A DNA stretch of 64,000 nucleotides from Galactobacter sp052108535 (lineage in GTDB: Bacteria > Actinomycetota > Actinomycetes > Actinomycetales > Micrococcaceae), in assembly GCA_052108535.1 (NCBI GenBank), contig JBQDZM010000001.1, positions 1 to 64,000 of the forward strand. The letters run 5' to 3'. The translations under genes were made by a program, and so were the position numbers. How positions within the stretch are numbered: the first letter of the stretch is position 1; the number at the start of each line of letters is the position of its first letter. The notes beneath the pieces were generated by a model. The model was not told the origin of the DNA. It saw only the letters and a program-made list of their open reading frames with translations, and searched no databases. This document shows positions 1 through 7,363 of this stretch, in pieces.

Positions 1-26
1 CGGGATCCGCCACCTCCCTGCGCGAC

Positions 27-32
27 TAGACT
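27..32 (+). promoter_or_regulatory. Predicted -10 box of a leaderless promoter for the DUF3093 gene
   Basis: TAGACT lies 7 nt before the ATG at 40. There is no Shine-Dalgarno sequence between them, so transcription probably begins at or next to the start codon. The -35 region would fall at the very edge of the window and is not recognisable. This is a prediction from the sequence only. Confidence 0.45.
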
Positions 33-39
33 TAGGCCT

Positions 40-618
40 ATGCCGGAGACCTCCACACCCCTGAACTATCAAGAGAAGCTGCGTTCCCCCTGGTGGTTGT
101 GGCTGACCGTCGTTGGAATCAGTTTCGCCATCGGCTTGTCCCTCTCCCCGACCAACGTGCTCCTGTTCGTCATCTTGACCGTGGTCGCGCTGATCATCGG
201 GTCCGTCCTCCTCGTGGCCTCCGCACCCGCCATCGTGGTCACTGAGACCACCCTCAGCGTGGGCCGCGCCACCATCGAGCGCGAGTTCCTCGGTGAGGTG
301 ACCGGCTACCGGGGCGAGGACGCCCGCTACGAGCGCGGACGCGGCCTCAACGGCCTGGCCTTCATGTGCTTTAGGGGCTGGGTGGATCCGGTCGTGAAGG
401 TCGAGATCGCCGATGATCGCGACGAGACCCCCTACTGGCTCTTCTCCACACGCCGCCCTGAGCAGGTGGTCAGGGCCTTGGGTGGGACCATGCGGACCCC
501 CCACTTGAGCGCGAGCGACACCATCACCGCTGACAACGAACCCGCAGCGGCGGTCAGGGACCTACCGGCCGCCACCTCTCCCACGGACACCATGGACGAC
601 GATTCTCGCAGTACCTGA
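40..618 (+). CDS. DUF3093 family membrane protein
   Basis: A 192-residue protein with two adjacent hydrophobic segments (about residues 18-36 and 39-62), followed by a soluble domain. The soluble part carries a conserved-looking stretch around residues 95-150 (RGLNGLAFMCFRGWVDPVVK and a YWLFSTRRP motif) that I recognise as the DUF3093 family of Actinobacteria. The C-terminal 35 residues are low-complexity and probably disordered. The family has no established biochemical function; the layout suggests a membrane-anchored protein with a cytoplasmic domain. It stands alone, probably leaderless, and converges with the DUF4193 gene across a long hairpin terminator. Family assignment is fairly secure; function is unknown. 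Confidence 0.85.
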   Translation: MPETSTPLNYQEKLRSPWWLWLTVVGISFAIGLSLSPTNVLLFVILTVVALIIGSVLLVASAPAIVVTETTLSVGRATIEREFLGEVTGYRGEDARYERGRGLNGLAFMCFRGWVDPVVKVEIADDRDETPYWLFSTRRPEQVVRALGGTMRTPHLSASDTITADNEPAAAVRDLPAATSPTDTMDDDSRST

Positions 619-660
619 ACGCCCCCACCAAGGTTCGTTTCACCCACGGTGTTTCACCGT

Positions 661-708
661 ACGAGTGAGGGCCCTGCACCGCTATCGCGGTGCAGGGCCC
701 TCACTCGT
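661..708. terminator. Bidirectional hairpin terminator, 22-bp perfect stem
   Basis: Arms 661-682 and 687-708 are perfect reverse complements around a 4-nt loop, followed by TTT on the plus strand. It lies between the convergent DUF3093 and DUF4193 genes, so it can stop transcription from both sides. Confidence 0.85.
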
Positions 709-748
709 TTTGGATCGCTACGAACTGGTATGGATCGCTATGAGGCGC

Positions 749-1048
749 TCAGCCTTCGCAGTCCTTGCAGTAGTACAGGCCGTCGCGCTGAACAGCCACC
801 TGGGAGCGGTGACGCACCAGGAAGCAGGAAGCGCACGTGAACTCGTCGGACTGCGCCGGCAGCACCGTGACCTGGAGTTCCTCGTCGGAAAGGTCGGCGC
901 CAGGCAGCTCGAAACCTTCCGCTGCCTCTGCCTCATCCTCGTCGACAACGGCTGACTGCGAGTCGTTCCGGCGGCCCTTGAGCTCCTCGATGGAGTCCTC
1001 GCGGTTCTCTTCATCGTTCTTGCGGGGCGCGTCGTAATCGGTGGCCAC
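749..1048 (-). CDS. DUF4193 family zinc-ribbon-like protein
   Basis: The protein has 99 residues from a GTG at 1048. The reading frame stays open to 1216, but the N-terminus VATDYDAPRK matches where this actinobacterial family begins, and a GAGAGGG Shine-Dalgarno sits just before the GTG. The first half is acidic and rich in Glu/Asp. The C-terminal half carries two CxxC pairs (CASC and the terminal CKDC), consistent with a small zinc ribbon. Function is not established for the family; it may bind nucleic acid or protein, but that is inference. The gene is monocistronic and diverges from sepH. Confidence 0.85.
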   Translation of the reverse strand: MATDYDAPRKNDEENREDSIEELKGRRNDSQSAVVDEDEAEAAEGFELPGADLSDEELQVTVLPAQSDEFTCASCFLVRHRSQVAVQRDGLYYCKDCEG

Positions 1049-1117
1049 TTCATCCCTCTCACTGGTTGCCGGTTGCGGGTCGTCTTCTACATTTGTCCGG
1101 CCGTCCGGCAGTACGGC

Positions 1118-1123
1118 ATCATA
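1118..1123 (-). promoter_or_regulatory. Predicted -10 box for the DUF4193 gene
   Basis: On the minus strand this reads TATGAT, close to the SigA consensus. It would give a leader of roughly 60 nt before the GTG at 1048. No good -35 box was found at the expected distance. Confidence 0.35.
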
Positions 1124-1285
1124 GACACGTCGCACAGATCTAACACCACACGAGGCAATTCCACAAACCCCGTTCACCAGCAGACGAAACACCTGCGTCG
1201 TGATCCGGACCGACAACTTGCCCTGAACCGGCCCACATTCGGCGCCACACGGCCCAAAATGCGCGTCAGAGACCGCTGTCGATGC

Positions 1286-1305
1286 AAGAATCGACCTTGA
1301 TTCTT
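1286..1305. repeat. 7-bp inverted repeat upstream of sepH
   Basis: AAGAATC (1286-1292) and GATTCTT (1299-1305) are perfect arms around a 6-nt spacer. The locally AT-rich palindrome in a GC-rich promoter region could be an operator, but no regulator can be named. Confidence 0.35.
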
Positions 1306-1423
1306 CACTCGGGACGAAGACGGCTACTCAAGGTGACATAATTCACGCCCGCGCCGCCTGCGATCGTCGCCGAGCGAGGACAACAAAACCTGCGATCCAC
1401 CTGCACCGACGGAAGGCACCTGA

Positions 1424-2545
1424 ATGGAACACGTCGAGTTGTTGCGCGTCCACACGTCCGGCACCGACCTGGTCCTACGCACTCCCTCTGGCGAGGAGTA
1501 TCTCCTGGCCCTGGACGAGGCGCTGAAGCGTAGCGTGCGGATGCCGCAGCCCCGGCCCGTCCCGCAAGCGGCTCCGGAAAAGTCAGCCACGCTGTCGCCC
1601 CGTCAGATCCAAGCGCGGATCCGTGCGGGCGAATCCGCCGTGGACGTGGCAGAAGACTCCGGGACCGACCTGGAGCACGTGCTGCGCTACGAGGGCCCCG
1701 TCCTGGCCGAACGCGACTACTTCGCTTCAATGGCCAGAGACATCGAGGTGTCAGCCCCACTGAACAATGAGGGATACCGCGCCGCCTTCGGTGACGAATC
1801 CGCCAGCCTCGGCGACATGGTGCACACCCGTTTGCGTTCCTTCGGCGCTGACCCGGCGACCTTGACCTGGGACGCTTGGAAACTCGATTCCGGGACGTGG
1901 CGCATCGTCGCCCGTTTCGCGCTGCCGGATGACGCCGCGGACCTAGGCGAACAGCCCCCTGCGGAATGGACGTTCCATCCAGGCCGCAGGCATCTGCAGA
2001 ATGCCAATCGTTGGGCGCAGGTGCTCTCCGAATGGGAGCCGTGGGACGTGCTGCCAACACAGCGACGGCTGGTTCCCGTGACGACGCAGCCCGGAGAGGC
2101 TGAGTCCGTCCCCGAGCCGGTGCCCGCAGTGCAGTCCCCGGAACAGCCCGAATCCGCTCCGGTCCCGGTCTCCTCCGGCCCCTCGGCTGCCGATTCGGAA
2201 GACGATCTGCTCGAGGTGCTTGCGCGTCGACGTGGGATCCGCAGCGGCGAGGAACCCGAGGACGACGCGGCCCTGGCCCGGATCCTGGAACGGACCCGCC
2301 ACGACGTCGACGAGTCCGCGTCCTCCGACGCCGAGCCGCGTAGCGAAGTGCGCGCGGACGGCCGCGAGGAACCCGAGTCCCACCCGTCGGCCTGGCCCCC
2401 GCTGCGCCGCGTTCCCGACCCGATTGCGGCGGCCCCCGAGGCTGACGACTCCAAGACGGCCAAGAAGCGCCGCTCCCAGGTGCCCAGCTGGGACGAGATC
2501 GTCTTCGGCCGCTCCGCGCGGGGCGAAGACGACGACGAGGACTGA
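1424..2545 (+). CDS. sepH: SepH family septation protein (DUF3071)
   Basis: A 373-residue protein with the N-terminal DUF3071 domain: the MEHVELLRVH start, a YLLALDEAL strand-helix, then a helix-turn-helix-like part (SPRQIQARIRAGES followed by DLEHVLRYEGPVLAERDYF, about residues 65-105). The second half is Pro/Glu/Ser-rich and disordered, ending in a basic segment (KTAKKRRSQVPSWDEIVFG) and an acidic tail; a conserved C-terminal segment is typical of SepH. In Streptomyces and Mycobacterium, SepH binds FtsZ and promotes its assembly; ftsZ, sepF and divIVA are all in this window. The start is supported by a GGAAGG ribosome site. The gene converges with the phosphatase gene. Confidence 0.88.
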   Translation: MEHVELLRVHTSGTDLVLRTPSGEEYLLALDEALKRSVRMPQPRPVPQAAPEKSATLSPRQIQARIRAGESAVDVAEDSGTDLEHVLRYEGPVLAERDYFASMARDIEVSAPLNNEGYRAAFGDESASLGDMVHTRLRSFGADPATLTWDAWKLDSGTWRIVARFALPDDAADLGEQPPAEWTFHPGRRHLQNANRWAQVLSEWEPWDVLPTQRRLVPVTTQPGEAESVPEPVPAVQSPEQPESAPVPVSSGPSAADSEDDLLEVLARRRGIRSGEEPEDDAALARILERTRHDVDESASSDAEPRSEVRADGREEPESHPSAWPPLRRVPDPIAAAPEADDSKTAKKRRSQVPSWDEIVFGRSARGEDDDED

Positions 2546-2590
2546 CCCGAAGAGCTTAAGAGCCCAACCGCCGCTGAACGACCCGCCCGT

Positions 2591-3784
2591 TCAGGGGCGA
2601 GCCAGCACCACTTTGGGGACCTTGCGTTCCGTCTTGGTCATGGACCCGTGCTGCCCCACCATGTCGAAGGCCTTGGGCTGCGCGCGCCGGGAGTCGTAGA
2701 ACGCCACGTCCGCATGGGCTGCGATGATCAGATCACCGATCCGCTCCGCCACACCGGCCCGCGGCGACGGCCCGAACCACCCGAGGTCCAGGGCCTGCTC
2801 GCGTGAAACGATCCAGGCCTCATGACCGTGCACACCTTCCCAGGCCTCACGGGTAGCCGCGCGCTGGGCCTGTGAAGCATCGCGAGAGAAATGCAGCTGT
2901 ACGCCGCGTGGCTCCCCCGCCGTGAACTCCACACCGTCCAACAAGGCGGGATCCTCAGAGGCGTAGTCCAACCGAGCCTGACGGGGAATATCCACCATGC
3001 CGTGGTCCGCGGTGACGAGCACCAACGTGTCGGAATCGACGCCGGCCGACAGCCTGCGCATGCAGGAATCCAATTCCTCCAGGGTCGCGAGCCACTTGGG
3101 CGAGTTCACCCCATGGGAATGCCCCACCTTGTCCAGGTCGTCCCAGTACAGGTAGACCAGTCCACGTTTGCTCTTCCGCAGGGCGTCAAGCGTGAGTTTG
3201 ACCCTGGTTTCCGCGTTGGCCGCCGCCACGAAACGGCCCCCGCGCAGGGACGCCCTGGTCAGGCTCGAGGACCTGAACTTGTCACGAGAGACCGTGACCA
3301 CGTCCACGCCGTGCCCGGGCAGCTGCTCAAACAGGGTGGGAACGGGCTGCCAGGCCTCCGGGTCCAGATCCTTAGGCCACGACCCGAGCTGGTTGACCAC
3401 TCGACGTTGCGCTGGGTCGAAGGCGTCGTACCCCACGATGCCGTGCACGGATGGGGCGGTTCCCGTCGCGAAGGAGGTGAGTGCCGCCGCTGTGGTGGAC
3501 GGGAACACCGAATCCAGGACCCCGGATCCTGCCGCTGCCGACCCGGCCTTCAAAGTGGGCGCGTAGGATCCATGTCGTTTCAGGAGGGCGGATCCCAGGC
3601 CGTCAACGAGCACCACCACGGCCTTCTTGGCCCGCGGCACGCCGACCACGTCGGTGTACCCGTCGACGCCCAGTGCGGCCGCCACGGAGGGCAGGAGATC
3701 CGCCAATGAGGAGCTACCGTACGCGGGTGGGTGCGGCAGCCCTAGCTCAGCGATGGTCGCCTCGCGAGGAACGCACCAGGCCAC
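2591..3784 (-). CDS. Alkaline-phosphatase-fold hydrolase (nucleotide pyrophosphatase/phosphodiesterase family)
   Basis: The protein has 397 residues from a GTG at 3784, preceded by AGGG. The frame is open to 4006, but that stretch lies over the upstream DUF5998 gene. The AP-superfamily pattern is visible: the first metal Asp in VVVLVDGLGSALLKRH, the nucleophile in VFPSTTAAALTSFATG (a Thr, as in NPP enzymes), GIVGYDAF, then VYLYWDDLDKVGHSHG and LVTADHGMVDIP for the remaining metal ligands. The family hydrolyses phosphodiester or phosphomonoester bonds; the substrate cannot be told. There is no signal peptide, so it should be cytoplasmic. It overlaps the 3' end of the DUF5998 gene by 38 bp, so the two are translationally coupled. 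Confidence 0.85.
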   Translation of the reverse strand: MAWCVPREATIAELGLPHPPAYGSSSLADLLPSVAAALGVDGYTDVVGVPRAKKAVVVLVDGLGSALLKRHGSYAPTLKAGSAAAGSGVLDSVFPSTTAAALTSFATGTAPSVHGIVGYDAFDPAQRRVVNQLGSWPKDLDPEAWQPVPTLFEQLPGHGVDVVTVSRDKFRSSSLTRASLRGGRFVAAANAETRVKLTLDALRKSKRGLVYLYWDDLDKVGHSHGVNSPKWLATLEELDSCMRRLSAGVDSDTLVLVTADHGMVDIPRQARLDYASEDPALLDGVEFTAGEPRGVQLHFSRDASQAQRAATREAWEGVHGHEAWIVSREQALDLGWFGPSPRAGVAERIGDLIIAAHADVAFYDSRRAQPKAFDMVGQHGSMTKTERKVPKVVLARP

Positions 3785-4409
3785 GGCGGCCCTGATGCTC
3801 TTGTCGGGCCGTGGAGGTCTCGCGTGGTTGAGCCGCAGACGCGGCTGCGGCACGGAGAAGCTTGGCGAAGGCACGAGCCTGCGCCAAACGGTCCGAACCG
3901 TCAGCGTCAGCCGAGACCCGCACCAGCAGGTCCTCCCGGACGCTCTGCCCGGTGAAGCCATGGTCCACCTCGCACTGCGGGTCGTTGCAGGCGGCCGAGT
4001 ACACATCGAGTCGCTGGCCGCCGGACCACGCCACGCCGAGCGTCAGCTCGCGCGGGCCGCTCCCGGCAACGTACCGGTCCGGCTCCGGGTACACGGAGGA
4101 GATCACCACGGAATCGACTCTGGCCAGGGACACGGTCTCCGCGGAGACGTTGGCGCGGCCACTGCCGCCCTCCGGATCCTGATCATCCACGTGCAGAATC
4201 ACCAAGTCGTGGGAGGTCAACACCAAGACCGTGAGGTGCCTGTGCACCTCCGCACGGTCCACGTGGGTCTCCATCTGGACCAGGTGGGAGACGACGGACG
4301 TCTCTGCGAGTTCCTCAGCGACCAGGTCAGAGACCAGGTGCGGGTAGAACCCGGTCAAGGACAGGTCTGCGTCGAGTGCGGCACGGGAGTCCGCTGTGTG
4401 TTCAGCCAT
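3747..4409 (-). CDS. DUF5998 family protein
   Basis: A 220-residue soluble protein. It opens with an LSLTGFYPHLVSDLV helix, has a central beta-rich domain (VLVLTSHDLVILHVDD ... VDSVVISSVY ... GVAWSGGQRLDVYSAACNDPQCEVDHG) and a basic Ala-rich tail. I recognise the DUF5998 family, which is confined to Actinobacteria and habitually precedes the phosphodiesterase gene. Its function is not known. The TAGAAT -10 box is only 6 nt before the ATG, so the message is probably leaderless. The last codons overlap the next gene. Confidence 0.8.
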   Translation of the reverse strand: MAEHTADSRAALDADLSLTGFYPHLVSDLVAEELAETSVVSHLVQMETHVDRAEVHRHLTVLVLTSHDLVILHVDDQDPEGGSGRANVSAETVSLARVDSVVISSVYPEPDRYVAGSGPRELTLGVAWSGGQRLDVYSAACNDPQCEVDHGFTGQSVREDLLVRVSADADGSDRLAQARAFAKLLRAAAASAAQPRETSTARQEHQGRRGLVRSSRGDHR

Positions 4410-4415
4410 GCGCCC

Positions 4416-4421
4416 ATTCTA
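4416..4421 (-). promoter_or_regulatory. Predicted leaderless -10 box for the DUF5998-phosphodiesterase pair
   Basis: TAGAAT on the minus strand, 6 nt before the ATG at 4409, with no Shine-Dalgarno in the gap. It would drive both overlapping genes. Confidence 0.4.
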
Positions 4422-4493
4422 TCGACGATCACCGACGACTCGTTTGTGATGCCAGGAACTCGACGGCCAGGCCAGCGTCGGGTCAGCGTCGGG

Positions 4494-7226
4494 TCAGCTC
4501 CGGTTCCGCCCAGGCAACGACATGGCGCGGCGGGCGGAGTCGGTACGCTGCACCGGGTTCCCCACCCGGACATCGGCCGACAGGACGTATACGCCCTGCC
4601 GTGAGACCAGCACCGGGTTGAACTCGATCATGGCGACCTGCGGCAGGTCGTCCTTGAGCCGACCGACCCTGGTGAGCAGGTCCTCCAACGCCTCGGTGTC
4701 CAGCGGCGGCAACCCCTCGTACCCGAAGAGTTTCGCGGCGGCACGCGGTTCCCTGATCATGTCCCGCACCACTCCGGGCGAGAACGGTGCGGCGGCATGA
4801 GCCCAGTCATCCAGCAGATTCACGGCGTCACCGGCAAGTCCGAACGACACCAGCGGGCCCATCAGCGGATCCTCCAGAGCCCGCACCAGGCAGCCCTGAC
4901 CCGCCGGAGACATGGCCTGCACCTCCAACTGGACGTCGCCGTAGGTGGAGAGCACCTGCTTCATGGACTCAATGTCATGGCGCAGGGCTTCCTCCGAGTT
5001 GATGTTCAGCCTCACCCCACCCAGGTCCAAGCGATGACTGAGCATCTCGTCGGTGGTCTTCAACGCCACCGGGTATCCCACCTGGGCGGCCGCGGCGAGC
5101 GCCTCGTCCACGGTGGTGAAGCCGATGGAACGGCTGACCTTGACTCCATAACAGCCCAGCAGTTCCGCCGCCTCGTCCTGGTTCAGACGTTTCAGCCCGG
5201 TCCCAGCCCAGCCTTCCGTGTAACCGTCCACGAGCGCTCTGGCGCGGTCCCGGTCGATCCCCTCGGGTTCGGTCAGTTCGCCGGGGTCCTGCTGCAGCCA
5301 GCGCCGGTAAATGACGGCGAGGTTCAAGGCGTTCATGCACGCGGTGAGGTTCGGGTAGCAGGGAAGCCCCTCCACGATGCCGGTGACGGGGGCGTCCTGG
5401 CCCATGTGCCCCGCGAAGCACCCCAACACGGTGGTGTCGCCTGCGGCGGCCACCACGGTGGCGGCCAGGTCCTGGCCTCCGGCTCCGGGGACCGGGAGCA
5501 AGACCACCACGATGGCGTCGACGTCCGCGCGGGCCGCGGCGCGCGCCACGGCCTCGGAGAGGCCGGGTACGGCACGACGTCCGGTGTCGGCGCCGCGGTC
5601 GGGCAGCCCGTCGGGCACTGAATCCGGGGTGGCCAGTGGGTCCAGGTCATCCACGACCAACGTGACGGACAGGTCCCGGGCCAGGGCGTGCTCGGCCACC
5701 ACGGAGGCCAGCGAGTCGGAATTGGACAGCACCGCGACCCGCGGTCCGCCCGGCAACGGCTGCGAAAGCAACAACTGGGAAACGTCCGCGAGCGACTCCT
5801 GGCTGTTCACCTGGATCACGCCGGACTGGCGCAGCATGGCGGACACCGCGCCGGCCGGAGCCTGAGTGGTGCGGGCATCGTGGCCCGGCGGCAGCCGCAG
5901 CCCCATGTAGTCCGATTTCGCGACGACCACCGGTTTGGCGCGGGAGAGCCTCCGTGCGATCCGCGAGAACTTCCTGGGGTTACCGAAGCTCTCGAGGTAC
6001 ATGCCCACCACTTCCGTGGCGGGATCGTCCTCGAAGTACTGCATCAGGTCGTTGCCGGAGACGTCGGCACGGTGCCCGGCGTTGACCGAGGCGGAGACAC
6101 CCAGTCCATGCCTGCGCACCACGGCGTCAAGCATGGACCCCAGCGCAGCGGACTGGCTGAAGAGTCCCAGCCCGCCCCTGATCGGCTTCTTGGCTGCCGG
6201 CGTGGCGAAGAGTAGAACATTCTCTGAGGTGTTGACCACCCCGAAGGAGGCCGGACCGACCACCCGCATGCCGTTGGCCCTGGACACGCGGACCAGCTCG
6301 CGCTGAATCGCCAGGGATGCAGGCGTCCGGAACCCTGCCGTCATCACGATCATGCCCTTGACTCCGGCCTGCGCGCAGTCGCGGGCCACGGAGAGCAGCT
6401 GGTCCTGGGCCACGGCCACGACCGCCAGATCGATGCTGTGTCCCACCTCGGTGATGCGGGAGACCAGCCGGACGCCGTCCTGCACGTCCTCACCCACGCT
6501 GGTGGCGCGGGGGTTCACGGCGACCAGTTCTCCACGGAAGCCGCTGCCGACCAGGGAGTCCATGACGGTGCGTCCCAACCCGTCCTGGGTGGAGCCGATC
6601 ACGGCGACGGAGTCTGGTTCCAGTAGCTCGGCCAGCGAGCGAGCCTCCGCACGGTGTTCCCGGGATTCCATGACCTCCACGCTGCGTTCCGTGGGGTCGA
6701 TGTCGAAGGAGACCATCACCACGCCGTCCTCGAAGCTGCGGGTGACGTCGAACCCGGCGTCCGCGAACACGGTGAGCATCTGCCGGTTCTCAGGCAGCAC
6801 TTCCGCCGTGAAGCGTTGCAGACCCAGTTCCCGCCCGGCGGCAACCAGGTGTTCCAGCAGGATGGAACCCAAACCCATGCCGTGGTGGGCGTCCGCCACA
6901 TTGAAGGCGACCTCCGCCTCCTGGGTGTTCTCGAGGTGGTCAAAGCGACCGATCGCGATGACTTCCTTGCGCCTGGTGATCACCAGGGCCACCCGGTTGA
7001 CGTGGTCCACATGCGTGAACCGATCCAGTTCCTTGGGCGTCAGCTCCGACTTGTACGTGAAGTAGCGCAGGTAGATCGATCGTTCCGACTGGGCGCGATG
7101 CATGCGCTGCAATTCGGCCGCATCGGAGGGTCGGATCGGGCGGACGTGAGCGGTAGAGCCGTCTCTGAGGACGACATCCGCTTCCCACTCCTTGGGATAT
7201 GCACCGGGCAGTCGCGGGGAGGCCAT
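4494..7226 (-). CDS. GNAT N-acetyltransferase fused to an ADP-forming acyl-CoA synthetase-like module (Pat-type protein acetyltransferase)
   Basis: A 910-residue multidomain protein. Residues about 20-180 are a GNAT acetyltransferase (FNVADAHHGMGLGSILLEHL is the acetyl-CoA motif A). Residues about 195-480 are the CoA-binding and succinyl-CoA-ligase-like domains (AVIGSTQDGLGRTV, VGPASFGVVNT, LGLFSQSAALG). Residues about 680-900 are an ATP-grasp domain (GYPVALKTTDEMLSHRLDLG). Enteric Pat/PatZ has the GNAT domain at the C-terminus; here it is N-terminal, an order common in Actinobacteria. Such enzymes acetylate and silence AMP-forming acyl-CoA synthetases. Whether the ligase half is catalytic cannot be settled by eye. 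A TAGCCT box 7 nt before the ATG suggests a leaderless transcript. Confidence 0.85.
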   Translation of the reverse strand: MASPRLPGAYPKEWEADVVLRDGSTAHVRPIRPSDAAELQRMHRAQSERSIYLRYFTYKSELTPKELDRFTHVDHVNRVALVITRRKEVIAIGRFDHLENTQEAEVAFNVADAHHGMGLGSILLEHLVAAGRELGLQRFTAEVLPENRQMLTVFADAGFDVTRSFEDGVVMVSFDIDPTERSVEVMESREHRAEARSLAELLEPDSVAVIGSTQDGLGRTVMDSLVGSGFRGELVAVNPRATSVGEDVQDGVRLVSRITEVGHSIDLAVVAVAQDQLLSVARDCAQAGVKGMIVMTAGFRTPASLAIQRELVRVSRANGMRVVGPASFGVVNTSENVLLFATPAAKKPIRGGLGLFSQSAALGSMLDAVVRRHGLGVSASVNAGHRADVSGNDLMQYFEDDPATEVVGMYLESFGNPRKFSRIARRLSRAKPVVVAKSDYMGLRLPPGHDARTTQAPAGAVSAMLRQSGVIQVNSQESLADVSQLLLSQPLPGGPRVAVLSNSDSLASVVAEHALARDLSVTLVVDDLDPLATPDSVPDGLPDRGADTGRRAVPGLSEAVARAAARADVDAIVVVLLPVPGAGGQDLAATVVAAAGDTTVLGCFAGHMGQDAPVTGIVEGLPCYPNLTACMNALNLAVIYRRWLQQDPGELTEPEGIDRDRARALVDGYTEGWAGTGLKRLNQDEAAELLGCYGVKVSRSIGFTTVDEALAAAAQVGYPVALKTTDEMLSHRLDLGGVRLNINSEEALRHDIESMKQVLSTYGDVQLEVQAMSPAGQGCLVRALEDPLMGPLVSFGLAGDAVNLLDDWAHAAAPFSPGVVRDMIREPRAAAKLFGYEGLPPLDTEALEDLLTRVGRLKDDLPQVAMIEFNPVLVSRQGVYVLSADVRVGNPVQRTDSARRAMSLPGRNRS

Positions 7227-7233
7227 ACCCTTG

Positions 7234-7239
7234 AGGCTA
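7234..7239 (-). promoter_or_regulatory. Predicted leaderless -10 box for the GNAT/acyl-CoA ligase gene
   Basis: TAGCCT on the minus strand, 7 nt before the ATG at 7226. An AGGG in the gap could also serve as a weak ribosome site, so the leaderless reading is not certain. Confidence 0.35.
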
Positions 7240-7363
7240 GTCGAAGGTACGCGAGTCGCGGAGGAGAATTTCTCATCCGGGACCGACGTGTCACCTATTC
7301 GTCACACCAGCATGTTGACGGCGCGCTGTTTGCTGCGCCGCATGAGGAGATGGGCAAGAGAGC

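Larger units (their letters stand above)
1049..1423. other. Divergent intergenic region between the DUF4193 gene and sepH
   Basis: These 375 bp carry no convincing ORF on either strand. They must hold the promoters of both flanking genes. A TATGAT -10-like box for the leftward gene is at 1118-1123 (minus strand), about 70 nt before its GTG. An inverted repeat (arms 1286-1292 and 1299-1305) lies on the sepH side. No small RNA or riboswitch was recognised. Confidence 0.5.

Noticed and set aside
2574..2594. Hairpin between sepH and the phosphodiesterase gene as a terminator
   Set aside because: Only 7 bp of stem, reaching into a stop codon, with no T-tract; too weak to list.
3168..3795. Overlapping plus-strand frames across the phosphodiesterase gene
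   Set aside because: Opposite-strand shadows with Arg/Pro-rich composition.
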